From positions 1,121,001 through 1,185,000 of the forward strand of contig NZ_CP031337.1 in assembly GCF_003355495.1 (NCBI RefSeq): a stretch of 64,000 nt of DNA. Reading direction: 5' to 3'. The translations under genes and the position numbers were made by a program. The notes under the pieces were generated by a model, which searched no databases, was not told the origin of the DNA, and saw nothing but the letters and a program-made list of their open reading frames with translations. How positions within the stretch are numbered: the first letter of the stretch is position 1; each line of letters begins with the position of its first letter. The stretch is from Crenobacter cavernae. GTDB lineage: Bacteria > Pseudomonadota > Gammaproteobacteria > Burkholderiales > Chromobacteriaceae. Positions 32,707 through 42,850 of the stretch are shown here, piece after piece.

Positions 32707-33366
32707 TCAGAAGCGGAACGCCGACGGCGCCAGCGCACAGGCCTTGGCCAAGCGCGGCACGACGGTGTCGAACGACACGGTCTCGCCGAACGCGGTTTCG
32801 CTGTCTCGGGTGACGACGATCGCGCGCATCACCGGCTCGTCGCCGACGACCACCGCCAAGCGACCGCCGATGGCGAGCTGCTGTTTCAGCGCCTCGGGCA
32901 CCACCGGCAGCGAACCGCCGACCAGGATCGCGTCGAACGGCGCCTTGCCCGGCACCCCTTCGATGCCGTTGCCGTCCAGCACGGTCGCGTTGTCGACGCC
33001 GGCCTTACGCAGGTTGGCCTCGGCGCGCGCCTTCTGCGCCGGGTCGATCTCGACGCTGACGACTTCGCGGCCGAGCGTGGCCAACAGCGCAGTCACGTAG
33101 CCCGAGCCGGTGCCGACTTCGAGGATGCGGTCGGTCGGTCTGATGTCGAGGTCCTGCACCAGGCGGGCTTCCACCTTGGGTTCGAGCATCAGCGTGCCGT
33201 TCGGCAGCGGCAGCTGCACGTCGACGAAGGCGATGTCGCGCTGTTCCGGCTGCACGAAGTCTTCGCGCTTCACGGCAAACAGCAGGTCAAGAATCTTGAT
33301 GTCGAGCACGTCCCAAGGGCGGATCTGCTGCTCGACCATATTGAAGCGGGCTTTTTCGAAATCCAT
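32707..33366 (-). CDS. pcm: protein-L-isoaspartate O-methyltransferase
   Basis: 219-aa SAM-dependent methyltransferase repairing isoaspartyl residues. The SAM-binding motif I is RILEVGTGSGYVTALLATLG, preceded by the post-I region VEARLVQDLDI; the substrate segment FDAILVGGSLPVVPEALKQQL follows. Betaproteobacterial members often have GGSL where others have TA. Start at 33366 (MDFEKARF) chosen over 33381. Divergent from thiC, with the riboswitch in between. Confidence 0.9.
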   Translation of the reverse strand: MDFEKARFNMVEQQIRPWDVLDIKILDLLFAVKREDFVQPEQRDIAFVDVQLPLPNGTLMLEPKVEARLVQDLDIRPTDRILEVGTGSGYVTALLATLGREVVSVEIDPAQKARAEANLRKAGVDNATVLDGNGIEGVPGKAPFDAILVGGSLPVVPEALKQQLAIGGRLAVVVGDEPVMRAIVVTRDSETAFGETVSFDTVVPRLAKACALAPSAFRF

Positions 33367-33477
33367 CGAATCGGACTCCACGAGGCTTTTAAAGACAATA
33401 ACTTGCGATTATTGCACATTTGGCTTACCTTCACAGCACTCTGAGGCAAGGTGCGGACCCGCGCCGCCTTAAGAGCG

Positions 33478-33562
33478 CTAGGGGTCCTGCCGGCAATCGT
33501 GCCGCGCGGGTGAGAAACACCCTCCGAACCTGACCCGGATAATACCGGCGTAGGGAAGCGAA
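33478..33562 (+). promoter_or_regulatory. TPP riboswitch (THI element) controlling thiC
   Basis: The leader contains AGGGGT, then GGGTGAGAAACACCCTC, GAACCTGACCCGGATAATAC and CGGCGTAGGGAAGC, the conserved order of the thiamine pyrophosphate aptamer. About 90 bases then separate it from the thiC start, whose AAGGAG site lies just ahead of ATG 33652. Control is presumably at translation initiation or by termination in that stretch. Confidence 0.95.
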
Positions 33563-33651
33563 CCTGCCGCCACCCCGAGCGGCACCCGTCCCGCCAGCGG
33601 ACGCGGCCGAAGTTCCTCCTTGCGCCCTGTGAAGCCCAAGGAGACACGCCA

Positions 33652-35562
<1,911 letters not shown>

Positions 35563-35584
35563 TTCGGTTTTGCTTTGAACCGAG

Positions 35585-35613
35585 AAACGGCAGCCTGCGG
35601 GCTGCCGTTTTTT
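35585..35613 (+). terminator. terminator of thiC
   Basis: AAACGGCAGCC/GGCTGCCGTTT hairpin followed by a T-run. Confidence 0.92.
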
Positions 35614-35720
35614 ATGCGTTTATGCCGGGTAACGGAGGCTATAGTGCTTGAAGTACATACTGGCCGGCAGTTTTAGGCAGGCATTGGTGAGGCAGCGACA
35701 CCAGAGGAGAGGAGGCAAAC

Positions 35721-36392
35721 ATGGGCAAGTATCGAACCCCGAAGGCCAGCCTGGACATCTCTCGGCGAATCTTCCTGCACAGGAGTGCAGTGATGCTCGG
35801 CGGCGTGCTTCTGGCCGGCCCTGCTCTTGCCGCCAAGCTAGGCTGCCGGCCCACGGCGTCCGACATCCTCGGTCCGTTCTATCGCTTCGGCGCGCCATTT
35901 CGCGCCCGGCTGGCAGGCCCCGACGAGCTCGGCGACAGGCTTGTTCTGACCGGCACGGTGTTCGGTTCGGACTGCCGTACCCCGCTGCCGGGGGCATTGA
36001 TCGAGGTGTGGCAAGCGAATCACGCCGGCCTCTATGACACCAACAAGCCCGGCAACTTCACCGAGGTGACTAGCTTCCACTTGCGGGGGATGCTGTATAC
36101 CAATGAAAAGGGGCAATACGAGGTCGAGACAATCATGCCGGGCCGATACCCGGTCCCGCCCAATCTCCCGGGGCTCGAGAAATACGCGGGGCTGACGCGG
36201 CCCGCGCATATTCACATGCGGGTCATGGAGTCGCTGCACATTCCGCTTACGATGCAGCTCTATTTCAAGGGCGACCCCTTCATCGCCAACGATCCCTGGG
36301 CCGGTAAAAAGCCATCGTTGGCTATCGATTTAAAACAGGATGGCAAGCTACGCCGCGGTGTTTTCGACGTCGTGCTCGCCAGGGGCTTATAG
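35721..36392 (+). CDS. Tat-exported intradiol ring-cleavage dioxygenase-like protein
   Basis: 223 aa. N-terminal twin-arginine signal (SRRIFLHRSAVMLGGVLLAG) with cleavage near ALA. The body resembles the beta-type catalytic domain of protocatechuate 3,4-dioxygenase. The putative Fe(III) ligands are the tyrosines in HAGLYDT and MPGRYPVP and the two histidines in RPAHIHMRV. Standard cytosolic enzymes lack a signal, so this is a periplasmic relative of unknown substrate. A second such protein lies at 46642; the integron lies between the two. Confidence 0.85.
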   Translation: MGKYRTPKASLDISRRIFLHRSAVMLGGVLLAGPALAAKLGCRPTASDILGPFYRFGAPFRARLAGPDELGDRLVLTGTVFGSDCRTPLPGALIEVWQANHAGLYDTNKPGNFTEVTSFHLRGMLYTNEKGQYEVETIMPGRYPVPPNLPGLEKYAGLTRPAHIHMRVMESLHIPLTMQLYFKGDPFIANDPWAGKKPSLAIDLKQDGKLRRGVFDVVLARGL

Positions 36393-36425
36393 ACGATTGC
36401 GGCGTTAGCCTCGAGCAAGCCTCGG

Positions 36426-36460
36426 GATGAAAAACGGCAGCCGCGCGGCTGCCTTTTTCA
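36426..36460. terminator. bidirectional terminator between the dioxygenase-like gene and intI
   Basis: AAAAACGGCAGCCGCG folding with CGCGGCTGCCTTTTT. Serves both convergent genes. Confidence 0.88.
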
Positions 36461-36466
36461 TGGCCG

Positions 36467-37450
36467 TCAGAGCCCGGCCCGGTCCAGCGGGCTCAACACG
36501 CCCAGCCCGCCGCGATTGAGCACATGGGTGTAGATCATCGTGGTGCTCACGTCCTTGTGCCCCAGCAGCGCCTGCACCGTACGGATGTCCTGCCCGCCCT
36601 CCAACAGGTGCGTCGCGAAGCTGTGGCGCAGCGTGTGGGGCGTCGCCGGCTTGCTCAGGCCGACCGCCCTGACCGCCCGCTTCATCGCGCGCTGCACCTG
36701 CTGGTCCTCGATATGATGACGGCGCACCACGCCGCTGCGCGGGTCGCGCGACAGGCCTGGGGCCGGAAACACGTACTGCCACATCCAGCTGCATGCCGCC
36801 GCCGGGTATTTGCGCGCCAGCGCATCCGGCAGCCAGACTTCGCCGCCACCCACCGCCAGGTCCGACTCGTGCAGCGCGTGCGCCCTCTCCAGTTGCGCGC
36901 GTAGCGGTGTGACCAGGCTGCGCGGCAGCACCGTGACCCTATCCTTCGCCCCCTTGCCGTCGCGCACCAGGATCTCGCCGCGCTCCAGGTCGATATCCTT
37001 GACGCGCAGCCGGCACCCCTCCAGCAGCCGCATCCCCGAGCCGTACAGCAGCCGCAACACCAGTCCAGGCACCCCGTCCGCCACCCGCAGCAGCGCCTGC
37101 ACCTCGGTCATGCTCAGCACCACCGGCAGACGCTTGGGCTTTTTCGCCCGCGTCACGTCGGTGAGCCAAGGCAACTCGACCCCCAGCACCTCGCGATACA
37201 GGAACAACAGCGCCGACAGCGCCACGTTCTGCGTCGACGCCGACACCTGACCGTCGACCGCCAGATGGGTCAGGAAGCGCTCGACCTCCGGTCCACCCAT
37301 GTCAATGGGATGCCGCTTGTCATGAAAATGGATAAAGCGTTTAATCCAGTGAACGTAAGCCTCCTCGGTGCGCAGGCTGTAGTGCTTCACCCGCAGTCGG
37401 CCACGCACCCGATCGAGCAGGCGAGGAGGCTGGGCGGAGGGATTTGTCAT
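36467..37450 (-). CDS. intI: integron integrase (IntI) tyrosine recombinase
   Basis: 327-aa tyrosine recombinase. N-terminal SAM-like domain (YSLRTEEAYVHWIKRFIHFHDKRHP) is followed by the catalytic domain with R (GSGMRLLEGCRLRVKDID), K (DGKGAKDR), HxxR (HTLRHSFATHLL), H (LGHKDVSTTMIYTH) and the nucleophile Tyr in that last segment. The IntI-specific insert is present (ALARKYPAAACSWMWQYVFPA), separating it from XerC/D. Start at 37450 (MTNPSAQPP); the extra 26 upstream codons are attI side. Oriented away from the cassette array as in known integrons. It appears intact, so the array could still recombine. Confidence 0.96.
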   Translation of the reverse strand: MTNPSAQPPRLLDRVRGRLRVKHYSLRTEEAYVHWIKRFIHFHDKRHPIDMGGPEVERFLTHLAVDGQVSASTQNVALSALLFLYREVLGVELPWLTDVTRAKKPKRLPVVLSMTEVQALLRVADGVPGLVLRLLYGSGMRLLEGCRLRVKDIDLERGEILVRDGKGAKDRVTVLPRSLVTPLRAQLERAHALHESDLAVGGGEVWLPDALARKYPAAACSWMWQYVFPAPGLSRDPRSGVVRRHHIEDQQVQRAMKRAVRAVGLSKPATPHTLRHSFATHLLEGGQDIRTVQALLGHKDVSTTMIYTHVLNRGGLGVLSPLDRAGL

Positions 37451-37594
37451 CGTGGGCTGCCGGGCTGGACATGACAAAATCAATATAGAACAGATAGATA
37501 GCACCATCACCCCCGGTTTAGGCCTCACTTTGTTACCGGTTTAGGGATCACATCGTTACGGGCTTAGGCCTCGGTGGTGAAGGTTAATTAATAG
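37451..37594. other. intI-attI region with three 23-bp tandem repeats
   Basis: The stretch 37513-37581 holds three imperfect direct repeats of 23 bp (starts 37513, 37536, 37559), each CCGGTTTAGG-like, with GTTA near the end of the first two. They may be IntI accessory sites. The crossover GTTAGGG is at 37594-37600. The cassette promoter (Pc) is expected here or inside intI, but no clear -35/-10 pair stands out. Confidence 0.65.
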
Positions 37595-37600
37595 TTAGGG
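37594..37600 (+). repeat. attI crossover core
   Basis: GTTAGGG, the same core that ends each attC. Insertion of cassette 1 between G 37594 and T 37595. Confidence 0.8.
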
Positions 37601-37956
37601 TTCAAAAGCATTGGAACGTAAAGGTTGGCCGAGCCTTTTCCATCGTCTTGTATTTGTCGATTCGTGGCTCGGCCAACGTTTGGGTTTCAGCGGTTTGGGG
37701 TGTTGTGCTTCGGCCAACCTTTTTGGGTTGCCGCAAGGTTCGGCGGTTTCAGCTAGCGGTTGCGGTGCCCGGCGGCCTGGGCCGTTCAGTGAGTTCGGCC
37801 ACTTCAGCGGTCGGCGGCAAGGTTTCCGGCCGGGGCTTCGGCCAAAGCGGGCTGGGCCAGTGCCAGGTTTGCACTGGTTTTTCCCTAACAGTTCATTCAA
37901 CCGGACCGGCTTACCTGCGGCTTCGCCACAGGTAAGCCGTCCGGTTACTTCAGGCG
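37595..37956 (+). other. integron cassette 1: ORF-less, motif-rich family
   Basis: 362 bp. After TTAGGGTTCAAAAGC it has GGTTGGCCGAG (37624 area), then CTCGGCCAAC (37670 area), TTCGGCCAAC (37711 area) and weaker TTCGGCCA copies. GC-rich triplet-like text keeps several frames open on both strands, but none has a start with a ribosome site or a recognisable domain. First member of a nine-copy cassette family. Confidence 0.8.
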
Positions 37957-37960
37957 TTAG
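37884..37960 (+). repeat. attC1 (77 bp)
   Basis: R'' CCTAAC, inner arms AACCGGACCGGCTTACCTG / CAGGTAAGCCGTCCGGTT, loop GCGGCTTCGCCA, R' GTTAG. Confidence 0.95.
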
Positions 37961-38307
37961 GGGTCAAAGGCACTAAAGCGTAAAGGTTGGCCGAGCTTTT
38001 TCCATCGTCTGGAATTTGCGGGTTTCCGGCCTCGGCCAACGTTTGGGTCGCAGTGGCTTGGGCTTTAGCTCTTCGGCCAACGTTTTTGGGTTTCCGCCAG
38101 CTTCGGCGGTTTCAGCGGGCTGTTGCGGTGCTCGGCGGCTCGGGCCGTTCGGCGGGATCGGCCACTTCAGGGGGCGGCGGCAAGGTTTCCGGCCGAGGCG
38201 GGTTGGGTCAGCGCGAAGTTTGCACTGGTTTTGCCCTAACAGTTCATTCAACCGGACCGGCTTACCTGCGGCTTCGCCACAGCTAAGCCGTCCGGTTACT
38301 TCAGGCG
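37957..38307 (+). other. integron cassette 2: ORF-less, motif-rich family
   Basis: 351 bp, same layout as cassette 1 with a variant 5' edge (TTAGGGGTCAAAGGCACT). Motif copies near 37986, 38033, 38073. No credible gene. Confidence 0.8.
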
Positions 38308-38311
38308 TTAG
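38235..38311 (+). repeat. attC2 (77 bp)
   Basis: Nearly identical to attC1 (GCTAAG instead of GGTAAG in the right arm). Confidence 0.95.
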
Positions 38312-38666
38312 GGTTCAAAAGCATTGGAACGTAAAGGTTGGCCGAGGCTTTTACATCGTCTGGCGTTTGGCGGTTCGTGGCTCGGCCAACGTTTGGATTT
38401 CAGCGGTTTGGGGTGCGGTGCTTCGGCCAACGTTTTTTGGTTTCCGCCAGCTTCGGCGGTTTCAGCGGGCTGTTGCGGTGCCCGGCGGCGCGGGCCGTTC
38501 GGCGGGTTCGGCCACTTCAGCGGCCGGCAGTTTGGTTTCCGGCCGGGAGTTCGGCCAAGGCGGGGCGGGCTAGCGTAATTTTACCGGTTTGGCCCTAACA
38601 GTTCATTCAACCGGACCGGCTTACCTGCGGCTTCGCCACAGCTAAGCCGTCCGGTTACTTCAGGCG
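38308..38666 (+). other. integron cassette 3: ORF-less, motif-rich family
   Basis: 359 bp. Motif copies near 38337, 38381, 38424 and a weaker one near 38552. Body differs from cassette 1 by scattered substitutions. No credible gene. Confidence 0.8.
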
Positions 38667-38670
38667 TTAG
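38594..38670 (+). repeat. attC3 (77 bp)
   Basis: Same type as attC2. Confidence 0.95.
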
Positions 38671-39027
38671 GGTTCAAAAGCATTGGGACGTAAAGGTTGG
38701 CCGAGCCTTTTACATCGTCTGGCGTTTGGCGGTTTGTGGCACGGCCAACGTTTGGGTTTCGGCGGTTCGGGCTTTGGCTCTTCGGCCAACCTTTTTGGGT
38801 TTTCGCCAGGTTCGGCGGCTTCAGCGTACTGTTGCGGTGCTCAGTGGATCGGGCCGTTTGGCGGGTTCGGCCACTTCAGCGGTCGGCTGTTTGGTTTCCG
38901 GCCGGGAGTTCGGCCAAAGCGGGTTGGGCCAGCGCAAGGTTTACCGGTTTGGCCCTAACAGTTTACTCAACCCGGACCGGCTTACCTGCGGCTTCGCCAC
39001 AGGTAAGCCGTCCGGTTAGTTCAGGCG
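38667..39027 (+). other. integron cassette 4: ORF-less, motif-rich family
   Basis: 361 bp. Motif copies near 38697, 38741 (with A for T: CACGGCCAAC) and 38784. No credible gene. Confidence 0.8.
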
Positions 39028-39031
39028 TTAT
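38954..39031 (+). repeat. attC4 (about 78 bp)
   Basis: Same family with one extra C in the left arm. Its right core reads GTTAT, off the GTTRRRY consensus, because the next cassette begins TTATATG. Confidence 0.92.
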
Positions 39032-39054
39032 ATGCAAGATAATAGGAGAGTGTG

Positions 39055-39663
39055 GTGAAAAAAGTTTTGTCTGTAGTGTTATTTACAGCCGCTCTGACAG
39101 GTTGTGCAACTTCCCCTCCTGCAAGCCCAATAACTTCATTAAAAATAAATCTACCAGACACCAATAAATGGTCTCAAATCACCAGTAAATCGACAACTAA
39201 TCAATATATTCGCGAATGGGTTCCGGAAGGACTCAATGGCGATGATACTAAATGGATAATTGTAGAGCAAAAATTTGCTCTCGGTTCTTCTGTTTCAGCA
39301 GAGAAATACATTAAAGGCTCATTTGCGTTGGCCAAGAGTGCATGTTCTGATGTTGCTTATAATGGGCCAGAGAAAATTGATGTGAAGGGGCATGAGACTT
39401 ATGTAGGTAGGTTTATGTGCGCACAACAAAACGGAAAGAGTTATGGGGCATTTACAGATCAGCGTGTTGTGACACAGGAAAACGAAGTGTACGTTATTAC
39501 GAGTGAGCTACGCATCCCAAGCGCCCCAAAGGCTGGCATTTTATCTTTTAAAAAAGATCAACTTAATGAAATGCTTGCATTTATGAGGAGGCAGGGAGTG
39601 TCCGCGAAGTTCGTGCGGAATTCTGTGGAGATTTGCACTGCTGGCTCTACTGATTGTAAGTAA
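39055..39663 (+). CDS. cassette 5: lipoprotein of unknown function
   Basis: 202 aa. MKKVLSVVLFTAALTGCATSPP is a lipoprotein signal with lipobox LTGC. The mature part has no family I recognise; mixed alpha/beta text with a conserved-looking GHETYVGRFMCAQQNGKSYGAFTDQR and a second cysteine pair near the end (EICTAGSTDCK). AGGAG lies 6 bases before GTG 39055, which was preferred to GTG 39052. Clearly AT-richer than the chromosome, as usual for captured cassettes. Cassette spans 39028-39741. Confidence 0.78.
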   Translation: MKKVLSVVLFTAALTGCATSPPASPITSLKINLPDTNKWSQITSKSTTNQYIREWVPEGLNGDDTKWIIVEQKFALGSSVSAEKYIKGSFALAKSACSDVAYNGPEKIDVKGHETYVGRFMCAQQNGKSYGAFTDQRVVTQENEVYVITSELRIPSAPKAGILSFKKDQLNEMLAFMRRQGVSAKFVRNSVEICTAGSTDCK

Positions 39664-39668
39664 CCGCA

Positions 39669-39745
39669 TATAACAACTCACTCAACCGGACCAGCCTACC
39701 AGCGGCTTCGCCACCGGCAGGCCGTCCGGTTAGTTAAGACGTTAG
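39669..39745 (+). repeat. attC5 (77 bp, variant)
   Basis: R'' TATAAC, arms ACCGGACCAGCCTACCAG / CGGCAGGCCGTCCGGT, right core GTTAGGC. Confidence 0.92.
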
Positions 39746-39757
39746 GCGCCACAAATG

Positions 39758-40072
39758 ATGCCCTGCCGATTCATCAACAAGAGCGGCACCGTCGGTCAGG
39801 TGGATCTCGACGCTGTCGTGGACGTAGCGCGTGGTCCGAGCGGCCGAAAGCCAGCTTGGGAGGCGCTCGTCATCTATGACCCGAAGACCGACCTACTTAT
39901 CGAGCTTCGTGACAGCCCAGTAGATTGCGCGCACGGCACGCCTGACGAAGCTGAGGAAGTTGAGCGTGAGTACGTTCAAAAGCATTTTGGGCTGTCTGAG
40001 GCCGATCTGAATGAGCTCAGGCAGCACCCGAAGCGTTGGAGGCTCGATGTCAATCGAAAAAGTGGTGCCTAA
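39758..40072 (+). CDS. cassette 6: small hypothetical protein
   Basis: 104-105 aa (two adjacent ATG codons, 39755 and 39758), acidic, rich in charged residues: VDLDAVVDVARG, EALVIYDPKTDLLIELRDSP, DEAEEVEREYVQKHFGLSEADLNELRQHPKRW. No family recognised. Its stop TAA lies inside the left core of attC6, common for cassette genes. No Shine-Dalgarno; it starts almost at the cassette edge, so translation may depend on the transcript leader. Cassette spans 39742-40138. Confidence 0.65.
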   Translation: MPCRFINKSGTVGQVDLDAVVDVARGPSGRKPAWEALVIYDPKTDLLIELRDSPVDCAHGTPDEAEEVEREYVQKHFGLSEADLNELRQHPKRWRLDVNRKSGA

Positions 40073-40142
40073 CAAACGGTTCAAGCCGATGCTCACGCCT
40101 CCGCTGCGCTCCGGCGTGAGCGCGGCTTAACCTGGGCGTTAG
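40067..40142 (+). repeat. attC6 (76 bp, unique arms)
   Basis: R'' GCCTAAC, arms AAGCCGATGCTCACGCC / GGCGTGAGCGCGGCTT, R' GTTAGGG. Confidence 0.93.
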
Positions 40143-40543
40143 GGGTCAAAGGCACTAAAGCGTAAAGGTTGGCCGAGCTTTTTCCATCGTCTGGAATTTG
40201 CGGGTTTCCGGCCTCGGCCAACGTTTGGGTTTCGGCGGCTCGGGTTTTCGCTCTTCGGCCAACCTTTTTGGTTTCAGCCGTTCGGGTTTGGGCGCTTCGG
40301 CCAACCTGTTTGGGTTTCCGCCGGGTTCGGCGGTTTCAGCTGGCTGTTGCAGTGCCCGGCGGCTCGGGCCGTTCGGCGGGTTCGGCCACTTCAGCGGCCG
40401 GCGGTTCGGTTTCCGGCCGGGACTTCGGCCAAGGCGGGCTGGGCCAGTGCCAGGTTTGCACTGGTTTTTCCCTAACAGTTCATTCAACCGGACCGGCTTA
40501 CCTGCGGCTTCGCCACAGCTAAGCCGTCCGGTTACTTCAGGCG
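40139..40543 (+). other. integron cassette 7: ORF-less, motif-rich family (long form)
   Basis: 405 bp. Carries one more ~44-bp unit (…CTTCGGCCAACCT…) than the 350-366 bp members. Motif copies near 40168, 40213, 40255, 40298 plus a weaker one near 40427. No credible gene. Confidence 0.8.
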
Positions 40544-40547
40544 TTAG
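40471..40547 (+). repeat. attC7 (77 bp)
   Basis: Same type as attC2; right core GTTAGAC. Confidence 0.94.
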
Positions 40548-40572
40548 ACGTACTCACAAAAGGGATAAATGT

Positions 40573-40950
40573 ATGAATTTTAAAAAAGTTAGCTTGGTGG
40601 CTGTAATTGCGGCTGCAGCTTTTTCGTCTGGTTGTGCATCTTATCGTACAAGCTCAAATGTTGATTCTAAATCTATTGTTGCTAATAAATCGGATGAAAA
40701 AGTCATCATTTCAGAAGGTCAGCTGCCTGATAAAAAATACAAGGAAATTGGACCAATTGAAGTTAGTATTAAAAAATTGACTGTTTTTCATAAAGACCCA
40801 ACAAAAGAGCAAGCCAATGAAGCTCTATCCGAAAAAGCAAAAGAAGTCGGTGCAAATGCTGTAATTAATGTTACCTACAAAAGTGGCATTGGCTTCACAA
40901 CGTGGGGATATATGGATGCCAAGGGTACTGGGGTAAAATTTACTAATTAA
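40573..40950 (+). CDS. cassette 8: small lipoprotein, YbjQ/DUF-like C-terminus
   Basis: 125 aa. MNFKKVSLVAVIAAAAFSSGCASYR is a lipoprotein signal with lipobox SSGC. The mature part ISEGQLPDKKYKEIGPIEVSIKKLTVF...ANEALSEKAKEVGANAVINVTYKSGIGF resembles the short alpha/beta domain with an ALxxxAxxxGANAVINV pattern seen in small envelope proteins. No defined function. ATG 40573 is preceded by AGGGATAAATGT. Cassette spans 40544-41031 and is AT-rich. Confidence 0.75.
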   Translation: MNFKKVSLVAVIAAAAFSSGCASYRTSSNVDSKSIVANKSDEKVIISEGQLPDKKYKEIGPIEVSIKKLTVFHKDPTKEQANEALSEKAKEVGANAVINVTYKSGIGFTTWGYMDAKGTGVKFTN

Positions 40951-40957
40951 AGTGAAA

Positions 40958-41035
40958 GTCTAACATTTCACTCAACCGGACCGGCTTACCTGCGGCTTCG
41001 CCACAGGTAAGCCGTCCGGTTAGTTCAGGCGTTAG
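40958..41035 (+). repeat. attC8 (78 bp)
   Basis: R'' GTCTAAC, arms as in attC1, right core GTTAGGG. Confidence 0.94.
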
Positions 41036-41397
41036 GGTTCAAAAGCATTGGAACGTAAAGGTTGGCCGAGCCTTTTACATCGTCTGGTGTTTGGCGGGCC
41101 GCTGGCTCGGCCAACGTTTGGGTTTCAGCGGTTCGGGTTTTTGCTCTTCGGCCAACGTTTTTAGGCTTCCGCAACGTGGGGCGTTTTAGCCTTTCTGTTG
41201 CGGTGTTTCGCGGCTCGGGCCGTTCGGCGGGTTCGGCCACTTCAGTGGTTTTAGGCTTTGTTGTGGGCTGGAGCGTCGGTGAAGGCGGGCAACTGCTCGG
41301 GTTTCACCGGTTTAGCCCTAACAACGCATTCAAGTCGCCGCTTCGCGGCTGGGACGGGCAAAAGCGTACCGCTTTCGCCCGCCCCTTAATTAAGGCG
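41032..41397 (+). other. integron cassette 9: ORF-less, motif-rich body with a different attC
   Basis: 366 bp. Left part as in the family (motifs near 41061, 41106, 41148). The right third diverges, and it ends in the CGGGCAAAAGCG-type attC instead of the common one. Confidence 0.78.
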
Positions 41398-41401
41398 TTA
41401 G
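41317..41401 (+). repeat. attC9 (85 bp, second attC type)
   Basis: R'' CCTAAC, CAAGTCGCCGCTTCGCGG, GGGACGGGCAAAAGCG / CGCTTTCGCCCGCCCC, right core GTTAGGG. Same type as attC14 and attC16. Confidence 0.93.
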
Positions 41402-41802
41402 GGTTCAAAAGCACTGGAACGTAAAGGTTGGCCGAGCCTTTTCCATCGTCTGGGATTGGGCGGTTTCCGGCCTCGGCCAACGTTTGGGTTTCGGCGGCTC
41501 GGGTTTTCGCTCTTCGGCCAACCTTTTTGGTTTCAGCCGTTCGGGTTTGGGCGCTTCGGCCAACCTGTTTGGGTTTCCGCCGGGTTCGGCGGTTTCAGCG
41601 GGCTGTTGCAGTGCCCGGCGGCGCAGGCCGTTCGGCGGGTTCGGCCACTTCAGGGGGCGGCGGCAAGGTTTCCGGCCGAGGCTCCGGCCAAGGCGGGTTG
41701 GGTCAGCGCCAGGTTTGCACTGGTTTTGCCCTAACAGTTCATTCAACCGGACCGGCTTACCTGCGGCTTCGCCGCCGGCAAGCCGTCCGGTTACATCAGG
41801 CA
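41398..41802 (+). other. integron cassette 10: ORF-less, motif-rich family (long form)
   Basis: 405 bp, close relative of cassette 7 with the extra ~44-bp unit. Motif copies near 41428, 41475, 41516, 41559 and a weaker one near 41688. Confidence 0.8.
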
Positions 41803-41806
41803 TTAG
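41730..41806 (+). repeat. attC10 (77 bp, altered right core)
   Basis: Common arms, but the right core reads ATTAGGC instead of GTTAGGC. Confidence 0.92.
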
Positions 41807-41830
41807 GCATTACATCCACGGAATACGCAG

Positions 41831-42373
41831 ATGCCAGATCTCAATAAAAAACAGTCTCATGGCCGAATTGGGGAGGCCGCCGTTACTGCCAAGTGTTGGA
41901 TGAATGGTGTTCCGGCACACAATACAAATGGTCTGAGAGCAAACTTCGCTGGCAGTGACATTATCATCGATACCGAAGATCCACGTAAAAAACTTCTGAT
42001 TCAAGTTAAGACTGGATATTCCCCGGCAAAGGGCCAAATCTACTTAACACAAGCCTCCGGTGATAAGGACCTCACGGAAGATAAGTTTAAGGCTGACTTT
42101 GTTGTATTCGTAAACATCGACAAAAAAATAGGCGAGTCACACAACCATCGTGGCACACTCGATTTCGAACATTTTTCATACTATGTAGTGCCCGAGAATG
42201 AGGCAAACCGAGTCTTCCGAGATGCAGTAAAACGGGACTATGACCGCCCTCTGGTCAAACGAGAGGGACGGCGCAGCCTTTCAAATATGGCTGTAAATGT
42301 TGCGCCAGAGATACTCAGTAAATATCGAGACGCATGGCATCTACTACGGGGCGAACCGCTCGAGAACGCCTAA
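41831..42373 (+). CDS. cassette 11: PD-(D/E)XK nuclease-like protein
   Basis: 180 aa. N-terminal HGRIGEAAVTAKCWMNG (helix with conserved Glu) is followed by FAGSDIIIDTEDPRKKLLIQVKTGYS. The D...QVK spacing matches the PD-(D/E)XK restriction-endonuclease fold (metal-binding Asp, then Q/ExK). The later VFVNIDKK and FEHFSYYVVPENEA agree with small nuclease-like proteins linked to defence or DNA processing. No methyltransferase partner in the cassette. Activity is inferred from motif only. Cassette spans 41803-42477. Confidence 0.7.
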   Translation: MPDLNKKQSHGRIGEAAVTAKCWMNGVPAHNTNGLRANFAGSDIIIDTEDPRKKLLIQVKTGYSPAKGQIYLTQASGDKDLTEDKFKADFVVFVNIDKKIGESHNHRGTLDFEHFSYYVVPENEANRVFRDAVKRDYDRPLVKREGRRSLSNMAVNVAPEILSKYRDAWHLLRGEPLENA

Positions 42374-42403
42374 AAACATTAAGCGGAAAATTGGCTTATT
42401 GAG

Positions 42404-42481
42404 CCTAACATTTCCATCAACAGGGACTGGTCAACCAGTGGCTCTGCCACTGGCTGTCCAGCCCGTTATGTCAGGCGTTAG
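42404..42481 (+). repeat. attC11 (78 bp, unique arms)
   Basis: R'' CCTAAC, arms GGGACTGGTCAACCAGTGG / CCACTGGCTGTCCAGCCC, right core GTTAGGG. Confidence 0.93.
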
Positions 42482-42839
42482 GGTTCAAAAGCATTGGAAC
42501 GTAAAGGTTGGCCGAGCCTTTTCCATCGTCTTGTATTTGTCGATTCGTGGCTCGGCCAACGTTTTGGTTTCAGCGGTTCGGGTTTTTGCTCTTCGGCCAA
42601 CCTTTTTGGGTTTCCGCCAGGTTCGGCGGTTTCCCCTGGCTGTTGCGGTGCCCGGCGGCTCGGGCCATTCGGTAAGTTCGGCCACTTCAGCGGCTGGCTG
42701 TTTGGTTTCAGGCTAGGGCTTCGGTCAAAGCGGGGCGGGTCAGCGCGAAGTTTGCACTGGTTTTGCCCTAACAGTTCATTCAACCGGACCGGCTTACCTG
42801 CGGCTTCGCCACAGCTAAGCCGTCCGGTTACTTCAGGCG
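42478..42839 (+). other. integron cassette 12: ORF-less, motif-rich family
   Basis: 362 bp, close to cassette 1 in its first 80 bp (shares TTGTATTTGTCGATTCGTGG). Motif copies near 42508, 42552, 42594. The late copy is degraded to TTCGGTCAAAGC. Confidence 0.8.
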
Positions 42840-42843
42840 TTAG
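42767..42843 (+). repeat. attC12 (77 bp)
   Basis: Same type as attC2; right core GTTAGGT. Confidence 0.94.
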
Positions 42844-42850
42844 GTGTGTC

